Shown here: positions 8,004-15,036 of the stretch, one piece after another
How the letters are laid out: every line of letters starts with the position of its first letter
Position numbering within the stretch: the first letter of the stretch is position 1
Assembly: GCA_017532155.1 (NCBI GenBank)
Contig: JAFXJP010000006.1
Location: forward strand, 1-56,048
Length of the DNA stretch: 56,048 nucleotides
Reading direction: 5' to 3'
From: Clostridia bacterium
GTDB lineage: Bacteria > Bacillota > Clostridia > Christensenellales > Aristaeellaceae
The notes under the pieces: model-generated
The model's input: the letters and a program-made list of their open reading frames with translations, nothing else
What the model was told of the DNA's origin: nothing
Database searches by the model: none
Translations under genes and position numbers: made by a program

Positions 8004-8840
8004 ATGGATGGATTGAAGGAATTGCAGCGGGAACTGAGCGGAATTGCGGACACGCTGTGCGACGTGCGGCTCTTTGCCGACCGGCAGGCATGGGCGCAAA
8101 CCGAAGCTGGCGAGCAGGCGCTTTCCTTTGCACCAAACGCCAAAGAGCTGTATGAAACGGTGCAGCAGCTGTGCGGTTATATGCTGCGCCTGTCGCCTGA
8201 AAAAACAGGACAGGGATTTATTACGCTGCGCGGCGGGCATCGCATGGGGCTGTGCGGACGCGTGACGCAGCGCGAGGGGCAGCTGGTATTGCAGGAGGTT
8301 GGCAGCGCGTGCATCCGTGTAGCGCATCAGATCAAAGGGTGCGGAAGCGACGCGGCGGCGGGATTTCTGGCAATGCAGAAGGGCATGCTGATTTGCGGGA
8401 CGCCTGGCAGCGGCAAAACGACGCTGCTGCGTGATCTGGTTCGGCTGATTTCTGATGCAGGCGTTGCGGTGGGCTTGAGCGATGAGCGCGGCGAGATAGC
8501 GGCCTGCGTACAGGGCGTTGCGCAGTTGGATGTGGGTGCGCGCACGCATGTGCTGGATGGCTGTCCCAAGGCTGAAGCGCTTAAGTGGCTGCTGCGCAGC
8601 ATGTGTCCGCAGGTATTGGCGATGGATGAACTGTGCGGCGCGGCAGAATATCAGGCGGTGCGCGATGCAGCTGCCTGCGGCGTAAGGGTGATTGCAACGG
8701 TGCATGCGGGAAGCATGCAGGATATACAGCAGCGCGCAGGGCTGCAGGCACTGGTGACAGACGGCGTTTTCCGGCAGGTGATCTTTGTGCAGAACCGGCG
8801 GATTGTCCGGATTGAGGAGACGTCATGCTGCGGGCAGTGA
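8004..8840 (+). CDS. spoIIIAA: Stage III sporulation protein AA
   Basis: This 278-residue ATPase of the secretion-ATPase type is thought to power the SpoIIIA-SpoIIQ channel between mother cell and forespore. Walker A is G-T-P-G-S-G-K-T (132-139), with the acidic motif V-L-A-M-D-E-L near 205. The N-terminal half (G-F-I-T-L-R-G-G-H-R-M-G-L-C-G-R) is also typical. The start at 8004 has only a weak ribosome site; the frame is open upstream to 7929, but MDGLKELQREL fits the family opening. First gene of an eight-gene operon in which most genes overlap. Confidence 0.92.
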   Translation: MDGLKELQRELSGIADTLCDVRLFADRQAWAQTEAGEQALSFAPNAKELYETVQQLCGYMLRLSPEKTGQGFITLRGGHRMGLCGRVTQREGQLVLQEVGSACIRVAHQIKGCGSDAAAGFLAMQKGMLICGTPGSGKTTLLRDLVRLISDAGVAVGLSDERGEIAACVQGVAQLDVGARTHVLDGCPKAEALKWLLRSMCPQVLAMDELCGAAEYQAVRDAAACGVRVIATVHAGSMQDIQQRAGLQALVTDGVFRQVIFVQNRRIVRIEETSCCGQ

Positions 8841-9223
8841 CGGCAGGACTGATCTGCCTGATGCTTGGGATACAGTCGTCGAAAAAGCTTGACAAACGCG
8901 TGTATGCACTGCGCGCCTGGCAGCAAACGCTGGATAAAATCAGCACGCAATGCGCCTGCCTGCGTTTGCCGCCGGCTGATATTTTGCAGGATGTGCCGCA
9001 GCAGCGCGATGCGTTAACGCCCGAGGAGCAGGCGTGGATTGAGGAATGTCTGCAGACAGTGCTGCATGGTACGCAGGAGGAGCAGGAGCGCCAGCTGCGC
9101 TATGTGATCAAAAGGATGGAAAAGGCGCTGGAGCGCGCGGAAGAAAAGCAAAAACAGGACGCGAAATTGTTTCTGAGCCTTGGGCTGCTGGGCGGCCTGT
9201 GTATATTTTTGCTGTGTTTATAA
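8825..9223 (+). CDS. spoIIIAB: Stage III sporulation protein AB
   Basis: This 132-residue membrane-anchored protein resembles the GspF-like partner of the SpoIIIAA ATPase. It has an N-terminal hydrophobic segment, the family stretch S-S-K-K-L-D-K-R-V, and a C-terminal hydrophobic tail (about 115-132). It overlaps spoIIIAA by 16 bp. It is shorter than the roughly 170 residues usual for the family; the loss lies in the middle helical part. Confidence 0.88.
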   Translation: MLRAVTAGLICLMLGIQSSKKLDKRVYALRAWQQTLDKISTQCACLRLPPADILQDVPQQRDALTPEEQAWIEECLQTVLHGTQEEQERQLRYVIKRMEKALERAEEKQKQDAKLFLSLGLLGGLCIFLLCL

Positions 9224-9232
9224 GGAGGCGGT

Positions 9233-9430
9233 ATGCAGATTCAGGAATTGCTGCAGATTGCGGGAATTGGCGTGCTGGTGGCAGTGATCGGGCAGATTCT
9301 TACACGCGCAGGGCGCGAGGATATGGCGACGCTGACGGGTATTGCAGGGCTTGCCATTGTGCTGATGCTGGTGGTTACGCTGATTGCCGAGCTGTTTGAA
9401 AATGTGAAGAGCATGTTCGGGCTATACTGA
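9233..9430 (+). CDS. spoIIIAC: Stage III sporulation protein AC
   Basis: A 65-residue protein with two membrane helices (about 7-25 and 36-54), the standard size for SpoIIIAC. The loop between them, T-R-A-G-R-E-D-M-A, is characteristic. It follows a TAAGGAGG ribosome site 10 bp after spoIIIAB and its stop overlaps the ATG of spoIIIAD. It is a membrane part of the SpoIIIA channel. Confidence 0.93.
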   Translation: MQIQELLQIAGIGVLVAVIGQILTRAGREDMATLTGIAGLAIVLMLVVTLIAELFENVKSMFGLY

Positions 9431-9819
9431 TGGACGGCTTCTGGCGGTTTCTGGGCATAGCGCTAGGGGCGGCGGTGCTGGCTATGACGGTGCGCAGCGC
9501 GCACAGAGAAATGGGCGCGGCATTTTCGCTGTGCTGCGGCGCAGCGCTGATGCTTTTGCTGATGGAGCGATTGGGGCAGGCAGCGGCAGCGATAGACGAA
9601 ATGGCGCGGCTGTCGGCAGTAAGCGAAGGGCATATGGCGCTGATTTTCAAAGTGCTGGGAATTACCATGCTGTCGGAGTTTGCCGCGCAGGCCTGCCGCG
9701 ATGCAGGAGAAGAAGGCATTGCGCTGCGGGTAGAAATGGGCGGAAAGGTGATGCTGGTACTGCTGTCGCTGCCGGTATTGCAGCAGATCACGCAATTGAT
9801 TATGGAGCTGACGCCGTGA
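9430..9819 (+). CDS. spoIIIAD: Stage III sporulation protein AD
   Basis: A 129-residue membrane protein with three or four helices, normal for SpoIIIAD. The C-terminal half shows the family pattern L-G-I-T-M-L-S-E-F-A-A-Q-A-C-R-D-A-G-E and L-P-V-L-Q-Q-I. The ATG overlaps the last base of the spoIIIAC stop, and the stop overlaps the GTG of spoIIIAE. Confidence 0.93.
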   Translation: MDGFWRFLGIALGAAVLAMTVRSAHREMGAAFSLCCGAALMLLLMERLGQAAAAIDEMARLSAVSEGHMALIFKVLGITMLSEFAAQACRDAGEEGIALRVEMGGKVMLVLLSLPVLQQITQLIMELTP

Positions 9820-10931
9820 AGAAGGGATGGATTTGGCTGCTTTTGCTGCTTTTTCCGCTGTGGGCGCAGGGAGAAAACCTGGAGAAGGGCATTGATACGG
9901 TATTAGACGGCCTGGATACGACGCAGCTTGAAAGGGCGGCAGAGACGGAAAATGTGAAGGATCTGCTGCGTACGCTGGCGCGCGGCGAAGTGGTATGGGA
10001 TGTGCAGAAGGTGCTGGAGCATTTGCAGGAGGCGGCGCTGCAGGAGATTTCCGGAAGCTGCCGGCGGATGCTTTCGCTGATTGGCCCGTCGCTGCTTTGC
10101 GCGCTGGCGGGGCTGCTGCGCGCTCGCGGCAAAGGCGCGGCAGAACTGGGGGAGAATATTTGCTTTTTGACGCTGGCTGCTGTAATGGCGGCTGATCTGA
10201 AGATTTATCTGACGGCGGCGGAGCAGGCTGTTTCACGGATGGATCAGATCATGCAGGCGCTGTTTCCGCTGCTGCTGATGCTGTTATCCGCAGTAGGCGC
10301 AACCAGCGGCGCAGCGCTTTTTCAGCCTGCTGTTGCGGCAGCCAGCGGCACGATGACAACGCTGGTGAAGAGCGTGTCTTTGCCCATGGGGATGGGTGTG
10401 GCGGTGGTGACGCTGCTGGACAGCCTGTCTGCCAACATGCGTCTGAAACGGCTAAGCGGCGTATTGCGCTCCTGTGCAACCTGGACGCTGGGAATTGCTT
10501 TTACGGTGTTTATAGGCGTGACGGCCATGCAGGGACTGACAGCGGGCATTGCAGATGGCGTAAGCATTCGGGCAGCCAAATATGCGGTGGATCATTTTGT
10601 GCCGGTGGTAGGCGGTATGTTTGCCGATACCATGGATACGCTGGTGGGCTGCTCGCTGCTGATCAAAAATGCGCTGGGCGTAACGGGGCTGATGCTATTG
10701 CTTATTGCAGCCGGCGCTCCGATGCTGCGGACATTGTGCGCAGCGCTGATGTACAGGCTGTGCGCGGCGTTTTTGCAGCCGGTGGCACATGAGCGCGTGG
10801 CGGGCACGCTGCACGGATTTTCTGATGTATTGACGCTTTTGTTTGTCATACAGCTGTCTGTGGGCGCAATGTTTTTGCTGCTGGTTGCGCAGATGCTGAC
10901 GGTGGGAAACGCCACGGTAACGCTCAGATGA
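9816..10931 (+). CDS. spoIIIAE: Stage III sporulation protein AE
   Basis: This 371-residue polytopic membrane protein begins at GTG 9816, inside the end of spoIIIAD, with G-G-A-G-C-T about 8 bp upstream. A signal-like segment (4-17) is followed by a helical extracytoplasmic region and about seven membrane helices in the C-terminal 250 residues. Family signatures include A-G-L-L-R near 108, P-L-L-L-M-L-L-S-A-V-G (about 149-159) and V-P-V-V-G-G-M-F-A-D (about 262-271). It is the large membrane part of the SpoIIIA complex. Confidence 0.93.
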   Translation: MKKGWIWLLLLLFPLWAQGENLEKGIDTVLDGLDTTQLERAAETENVKDLLRTLARGEVVWDVQKVLEHLQEAALQEISGSCRRMLSLIGPSLLCALAGLLRARGKGAAELGENICFLTLAAVMAADLKIYLTAAEQAVSRMDQIMQALFPLLLMLLSAVGATSGAALFQPAVAAASGTMTTLVKSVSLPMGMGVAVVTLLDSLSANMRLKRLSGVLRSCATWTLGIAFTVFIGVTAMQGLTAGIADGVSIRAAKYAVDHFVPVVGGMFADTMDTLVGCSLLIKNALGVTGLMLLLIAAGAPMLRTLCAALMYRLCAAFLQPVAHERVAGTLHGFSDVLTLLFVIQLSVGAMFLLLVAQMLTVGNATVTLR

Positions 10932-11101
10932 ATGGATTTTTGCGGAGGATTGCCCTGCTCAGCCTGCTGCGGCTGCTGGTGGAGATGCTCTTGCCGGAAG
11001 GGGCGATGCGAAAAATGGGCGATCTGATTATGGGGTTGATACTGATGCTTTCAATGCTGGAGGCATTGCATGCGCTGCTTTACGGAGGCCTGACGAGATG
11101 A
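10928..11101 (+). CDS. spoIIIAF: Minimal stage III sporulation protein AF (57 residues)
   Basis: The frame starts at ATG 10928 (overlapping the spoIIIAE stop) and ends at TGA 11099-11101 (overlapping the spoIIIAG start). This places it exactly where spoIIIAF belongs. Its 57 residues hold only the conserved membrane hairpin: a first hydrophobic stretch, the motif L-L-P-E-G-A-M-R-K-M (21-30), and a second stretch I-M-G-L-I-L-M-L-S-M-L-E. Other SpoIIIAF proteins are about 200 residues, with a folded extracytoplasmic domain that is absent here. Overlap on both sides argues against a frameshift artefact. Identity rests on position plus the L-L-P-E-G motif. Confidence 0.75.
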   Translation: MNGFLRRIALLSLLRLLVEMLLPEGAMRKMGDLIMGLILMLSMLEALHALLYGGLTR

Positions 11102-11448
11102 AGGAGAAGATAGCGCTGCTTTGGCAGGATAAACGCGTGCTTTTGCTGCTGCTGGCGTTTTTGTGCGCGGCGTCTTTTTTGCCTGCGCAGGAGGGAATGA
11201 CCCAGGAGGAAAAGCGCATTTCGCGCACGCTCTCGCAGATTGACGGTGCAGGCAGGGTACAGGTGACGCTTTTTTACACTGAGAGCGGATCGGCATTTGG
11301 CGGAGGAAAAACCTGCACGGGCGCGCTGGCGGTATGCGAGGGCGCGGGGGATATTGCGGTGCGGCTGCGGCTTATGCAGGCGCTTGAAACGCTGCTGGGG
11401 TTGGACAGCAGGCAGGTGGCAGTGCTGAAAATGGAGGAATCATTATGA
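11098..11448 (+). CDS. spoIIIAG: Stage III sporulation protein AG (short form)
   Basis: This 116-residue protein has one N-terminal membrane helix (about 13-30) and then the ring-forming domain: L-S-Q-I-D-G-A-G-R-V-Q-V-T-L (45-58), G-A-L-A-V-C-E-G-A-G-D (75-85) and the terminal helix with L-L-G-L-D-S-R-Q-V-A-V-L. SpoIIIAG forms a ring in the forespore-facing channel. Usual members exceed 200 residues; the insertion between the first and second motif is reduced to a few residues. It overlaps both neighbours by 4 bp. Confidence 0.9.
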   Translation: MKEKIALLWQDKRVLLLLLAFLCAASFLPAQEGMTQEEKRISRTLSQIDGAGRVQVTLFYTESGSAFGGGKTCTGALAVCEGAGDIAVRLRLMQALETLLGLDSRQVAVLKMEESL

Positions 11449-11933
11449 AAAAAGCGGTGATGCGCATGGCGGAAACGCTGCTGATGCTTTTACTTGTGAT
11501 GAGTGTGTTTTATCTGAAGGAGGCTTCGCAGCCGGAAAAAATGGAAATCCCGGTGACGCAGGTGCTGTCTTATGCGCCCGACGCAACGAGGACACCGTCT
11601 GCGCTGGAGAATTTCCAAATGCAGCGCGAAACGGAATATCAGGCAGATATGGATAAACTGGCAGAGCTGGCAGAAAACGGTGATGAAGCGGCGAAGGACT
11701 ACATGCTCTCAGCCATTATGCGCCATGAAAAGGAAACGGCGGTAGAGGGCGTGCTGGCGGCAAACGGCCTGCAAGGAGCGGTATGCGCGGTGCGTGAAGG
11801 CGTGGTGACAATATGCGTGCAGGAGAAGGTAGACGCTTCACGGGCACAGTCCATTTTGGAAATCTGCGAAAAAATAACTGGAGAATGTGCTGAAAATGTC
11901 TTTTTACTGGACGAATGCGGGTATTCATGGTAA
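11445..11933 (+). CDS. spoIIIAH: Stage III sporulation protein AH
   Basis: This 162-residue protein has one membrane helix (about 9-24), a linker, and a C-terminal EscJ/YscJ-like domain (about 60-162) with the pattern Y-Q-A-D-M-D-K-L and V-C-V-Q-E-K-V-D-A-S-R-A-Q-S-I. In Bacillus SpoIIIAH meets forespore SpoIIQ; no spoIIQ is in this window. It is shorter than the usual about 210, mostly in the linker. Last gene of the operon. Confidence 0.9.
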   Translation: MKKAVMRMAETLLMLLLVMSVFYLKEASQPEKMEIPVTQVLSYAPDATRTPSALENFQMQRETEYQADMDKLAELAENGDEAAKDYMLSAIMRHEKETAVEGVLAANGLQGAVCAVREGVVTICVQEKVDASRAQSILEICEKITGECAENVFLLDECGYSW

Positions 11934-11936
11934 AAT
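11908..11936 (+). promoter_or_regulatory. Possible promoter for rseC-like/trxA
   Basis: TGGACG (11908-11913) and TAAAAT (11931-11936) with a 17-bp spacer, overlapping the end of spoIIIAH. Moderate match only. Confidence 0.4.
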
Positions 11937-11975
11937 ATAGGGGCATACTATGGATAAATAAGCAAGGAGACGGCT

Positions 11976-12413
11976 ATGATCAGAACAGGCTTTGTAAAAG
12001 ATAAAAAGGGCGAAAGGCTCAGCGTGTGCTTTGAGCGTCCTTCCTCCTGCGAAGGCTGCAAGGGCTGCGCGAAGGGGCTGATGAGCAAAAGCGAATTGCT
12101 GACGGTCTTTGGCGAGGCCGAGGTTGGCGATATTGTGGATGTCGAGATGCCCGAAGGCCGTGTTTTCCAGGCCTCTCTTCTTGCATACGGTCTGCCGCTG
12201 GGCGTGATGATTGCAGCCCTGGCGCTGGGAAGCGCGCTGGGCTTTGGCGATACGATTGCTTTTTTGATGGCGCTGGTGGGATTGGCTGCGGGATATGGAT
12301 TGGCGCGTTTGGCTGACAGGTATCTGCGCAGCAAAAAGAACTGGTGCCCGCGTATTGTTCAGGTGCATAAGGGCGCAGCGTGTACGACTGAAGAAAGGAA
12401 TATGGAAAAATGA
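11976..12413 (+). CDS. RseC/MucC-like (SoxR-reducing) membrane protein
   Basis: This 145-residue protein shows the RseC layout: an N-terminal beta domain with clustered cysteines (C-E-G-C-K-G-C, about 25-31), a short G-D-I-V-D-V-E-M-P strand, and two membrane helices (about 68-90 and 92-110). RseC proteins accompany electron-transport or redox systems, and in Rnf settings help reduce SoxR or act in sigma-E control; their role in Firmicutes is unsettled. It overlaps trxA by 4 bp, which supports a thiol-redox connection. Confidence 0.8.
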   Translation: MIRTGFVKDKKGERLSVCFERPSSCEGCKGCAKGLMSKSELLTVFGEAEVGDIVDVEMPEGRVFQASLLAYGLPLGVMIAALALGSALGFGDTIAFLMALVGLAAGYGLARLADRYLRSKKNWCPRIVQVHKGAACTTEERNMEK

Positions 12414-12733
12414 GCGAAAAGAAATTTGGCGTAAGCAACTTTGAAACGGAAGTTCTGGACGCAGATAAGCCTGTGCTGGTGGATTTCTGGGCGACCTGGT
12501 GCATGCCCTGCCGCATGCTGGCTCCTACCATCGAGGAGCTGGCGGAGGATCTGGAGGGCAAGGTAATCGTGGGCAAGGTGAACGTGGATGAGGATCCCGA
12601 TCTGGCCCGCAAGTACCGTGTGGCGTCGATCCCCACGCTGATCGTTTTTGAAAATGGTGCGGAGGTGCGCCGCAGCGTCGGCGTGGTAGCCCGCGAAGAC
12701 ATTCTGGATATGCTCGGCATCGCTGAAGAATAA
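12410..12733 (+). CDS. trxA: Thioredoxin with WCMPC active site
   Basis: This 107-residue protein is a standard single-domain thioredoxin. The redox pair is C31 and C34 in W-C-M-P-C, with Met where nearly all thioredoxins have Gly. The conserved D-F-W-A-T-W, the cis-Pro loop S-I-P-T-L and the G-V-V at the C-terminal end are present. It starts 4 bp inside the RseC-like gene, so the two are coupled. No reductase gene is nearby. The Met may shift redox potential or partner choice; this is inference. Confidence 0.92.
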   Translation: MSEKKFGVSNFETEVLDADKPVLVDFWATWCMPCRMLAPTIEELAEDLEGKVIVGKVNVDEDPDLARKYRVASIPTLIVFENGAEVRRSVGVVAREDILDMLGIAEE

Positions 12734-12784
12734 GCGTTTTTCACATTAAAAAACCGATTTTTTCGTCAAAATGGATATAGCGTT

Positions 12785-12822
12785 CCACAATATTTTGTGG
12801 TATGCTTTCTTTAGGTTAAAAT
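12785..12822 (+). promoter_or_regulatory. rnjA promoter overlapped by an inverted repeat
   Basis: TTGTGG (12795-12800) and TAAAAT (12817-12822) are 16 bp apart. The perfect inverted repeat CCACAA-TATT-TTGTGG (12785-12800) includes the -35 box, so it could be an operator. A 111-bp leader follows. The only other structure seen between trxA and rnjA is a weak A/T-rich hairpin at about 12748-12763. Confidence 0.45.
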
Positions 12823-12933
12823 TTCGCAGCGTGCGTGCGAAAATTGCATAGAACTCCTGAAAGGCAGTATTGACCGACAGGCTGTGCAGAAGGGTTGGCC
12901 TGCCCAAAGCCGCTTTGCAGAAGGAAGGAACGT

Positions 12934-14598
12934 ATGGCTAATACACCGAAATTAAGAATTATTCCCCTGGGTGGCGTGGATGAGATCGGCAAGAACATGA
13001 CGATCTTTGAATATGACAAAGATATTATCGTCGTGGATTGCGGCTCCATGTTCCCCAAGGATGACATGCTGGGAATCGATCTGGTGATTCCTGACGCCAG
13101 TTATCTGGTTGCCAATAAAGACCGCGTGCGCGGTTATGTATTTACCCACGGTCATGAGGACCACATCGGCGCGGTGCCGTATGTGGTGCGTCAGGTGCCG
13201 GCGCCTTTGTACGGCTCAAGGCTGACGCTGGCGCTGATTGAGAATAAGCTGCGGGAGCATCGCATCAACGGCATTCAGCTCAATACCGTCATGCCGCGCC
13301 AGGTGATTCGTCTGGGCTGCTTTACCGTTTGCTTTATCAAGGTCAATCACTCCATCGCCGGCGCCTATGCGCTGGCTATCACCTGTCCGCTGGGCACGGT
13401 GGTGTGTTCGGGTGACTTTAAAGTGGACTATACGCCCATTGACGGCGAAGTGACAGATCTGTCGTCGCTGGCTGCCATTGGCGATGAAGGCGTGCTGGCG
13501 CTGCTTTGCGAGAGCACCAATGTGGAGCGTGCCGGCTATACCATGAGCGAGCGCAAGGTGGGTGAAACCTTCCATCAGCAGCTGCGCTCTGCGCGCGGCC
13601 GCGTGATTATTGCCATGTTTGCCAGCAATGTGCATCGCCTGCAGCAGGTGGTGGACGTGGCGGTGCAGTATAACCGCAAGGTCTGCTTCGTGGGCCGCAG
13701 TATGGTCAATGTTGTTGCGGTGGCGATGGAGCTGGGAGAATTGCGCATCCCTGATGGCTATCTGATTGATATTGACGATCTGGATCGCTTCCGGGACGAT
13801 GAAATTGTGGTGATGACCACCGGCAGCCAGGGCGAGCCCATGAGCGGCCTGACCCGCATGGCGTTCTCTGAGCATCGCAAGCTGCAGGTGAAGCCGTCTG
13901 ATAAGATTATCATCAGCGCTACGCCTATTCCTGGCAATGAAGTATTTGTTTCCCGCGTAATCAACCAGCTGTACCGCTGCGGCGCAGAGGTTATTTATGA
14001 CGCGATGGCGGATGTGCACGTTTCCGGTCACGCTTGCCAGGAAGAACTGAAGCTGATGCACACGCTGGTGCATCCCAAGTATTTTATCCCCGTGCACGGC
14101 GAATACCGCATGCTGTGGCAGCATGGCGAGCTGGCGGAATCGATGGGCATGCCGCGCCAGAATATCATCCTGCCCGAAATTGGCCAGGTGATTGAAATTG
14201 GCAATAACGGCGTGCATATTGCCGGCTCTGTGCCGACCGGTACAGTGCTGGTGGATGGTCTTGGCATTGGCGACGTGGGCAATGTGGTACTGCGTGACCG
14301 CAAGCATCTCTCGCAGGACGGCCTGATCATTGTGGCCATGGCCTTTGACCGTACCAACTGCATGCTGGTTTCCGGTCCTGATGTGATCAGCCGTGGCTTT
14401 GTGTATGTGCGCGAGAATGAGGATATTATCGAGGGCATCCGCTCTACCGTGCGCAATATTATTGCCAGCTACGGCCGCATTGAGGGCAGCGACTGGCCCA
14501 GCATCAAGAACCGCATCAAGGACGAACTGCACCATTACATCTATGAAAAGATCAAGCGCAATCCCATGATCCTGCCCATTATTGTCGATTTGGGCTGA
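12934..14598 (+). CDS. rnjA: Ribonuclease J
   Basis: This 554-residue metallo-beta-lactamase/beta-CASP RNase acts on mRNA decay and rRNA maturation with 5'-exonuclease and endonuclease activity. The metal motif H-x-H-x-D-H lies at residues 72-77 (T-H-G-H-E-D-H). Other family marks are V-N-H-S-I-A, C-S-G-D-F-K, T-G-S-Q-G-E-P, S-A-T-P-I-P-G-N and V-S-G-H-A; the C-terminal domain is complete. The start at 12934 behind AAGGAAGGAA is preferred over the open frame from 12895. Whether it is J1 or J2 cannot be told. Confidence 0.95.
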   Translation: MANTPKLRIIPLGGVDEIGKNMTIFEYDKDIIVVDCGSMFPKDDMLGIDLVIPDASYLVANKDRVRGYVFTHGHEDHIGAVPYVVRQVPAPLYGSRLTLALIENKLREHRINGIQLNTVMPRQVIRLGCFTVCFIKVNHSIAGAYALAITCPLGTVVCSGDFKVDYTPIDGEVTDLSSLAAIGDEGVLALLCESTNVERAGYTMSERKVGETFHQQLRSARGRVIIAMFASNVHRLQQVVDVAVQYNRKVCFVGRSMVNVVAVAMELGELRIPDGYLIDIDDLDRFRDDEIVVMTTGSQGEPMSGLTRMAFSEHRKLQVKPSDKIIISATPIPGNEVFVSRVINQLYRCGAEVIYDAMADVHVSGHACQEELKLMHTLVHPKYFIPVHGEYRMLWQHGELAESMGMPRQNIILPEIGQVIEIGNNGVHIAGSVPTGTVLVDGLGIGDVGNVVLRDRKHLSQDGLIIVAMAFDRTNCMLVSGPDVISRGFVYVRENEDIIEGIRSTVRNIIASYGRIEGSDWPSIKNRIKDELHHYIYEKIKRNPMILPIIVDLG

Positions 14599-14610
14599 GT
14601 GTGATATAAT
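14582..14610 (+). promoter_or_regulatory. Promoter for the ylbF-mltG-U32-sigK run
   Basis: TTGTCG (14582-14587) and TATAAT (14605-14610) with a 17-bp spacer, overlapping the last codons of rnjA. Confidence 0.6.
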
Positions 14611-14649
14611 CAGGCGGCTGGGGATAATTTCCCGGTCGCCTGATTTGTT
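14608..14649 (+). terminator. rnjA terminator hairpin, also in the leader of the next transcript
   Basis: AATCAGGCG (14608-14616) pairs with CGCCTGATT (14637-14645); an inner CTGGGGA/TTTCCCGG stem extends it and TTGTTG follows. It begins at the -10 box of the next promoter. Confidence 0.75.
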
Positions 14650-14684
14650 GTATGCGCATAAAGGATGCGCGGAAGGAGAAAATA

Positions 14685-15026
14685 ATGCAGGTATATGATG
14701 AAGCCAATGTACTCGCCAAGCAGATCCGCGAGAGCGAAGTATGTGTTTCGTATCGTCAGATGAAGGAAGAAATAGCGCAGGACGCTACCAGCAAGGCGCT
14801 GATTGATGAATACAAAAAGCTGCAGATGCAATTGCAGATGGCGGCGGTGGCCGGTGCAGAAACGCCCGACAGCGAGGTGCAGCGTTTTCAGCAGATCGGC
14901 GGCCTTCTGATGGCCAATCCCACCACGATGCAGTTTTTGCTCTCTGAAATGCGCCTTCAGCAAATGATGGCAGATGTGTATAAGATCCTCAACGACGCGG
15001 CGGGGCTGGATATGCCCGGCCTGTAA
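14685..15026 (+). CDS. YlbF/YmcA family protein
   Basis: This 113-residue helical protein fits the YlbF/YheA/YmcA group: V-Y-D-E-A-N-V-L-A-K-Q-I-R-E-S at the N-terminus, a long middle helix with K-K-L-Q-M-Q-L-Q, and the C-terminal M-A-N-P-T-T-M-Q-F-L-L-S-E. In Bacillus members form a complex that affects RNase Y activity, biofilm and sporulation. Lying between rnjA and cell-wall genes, an RNA-decay role is attractive but unproven. The start at 14685 follows GGAAGGAG; the open frame from 14652 lacks a ribosome site. Confidence 0.82.
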   Translation: MQVYDEANVLAKQIRESEVCVSYRQMKEEIAQDATSKALIDEYKKLQMQLQMAAVAGAETPDSEVQRFQQIGGLLMANPTTMQFLLSEMRLQQMMADVYKILNDAAGLDMPGL

Positions 15027-15036
15027 GGGGGCTGCT

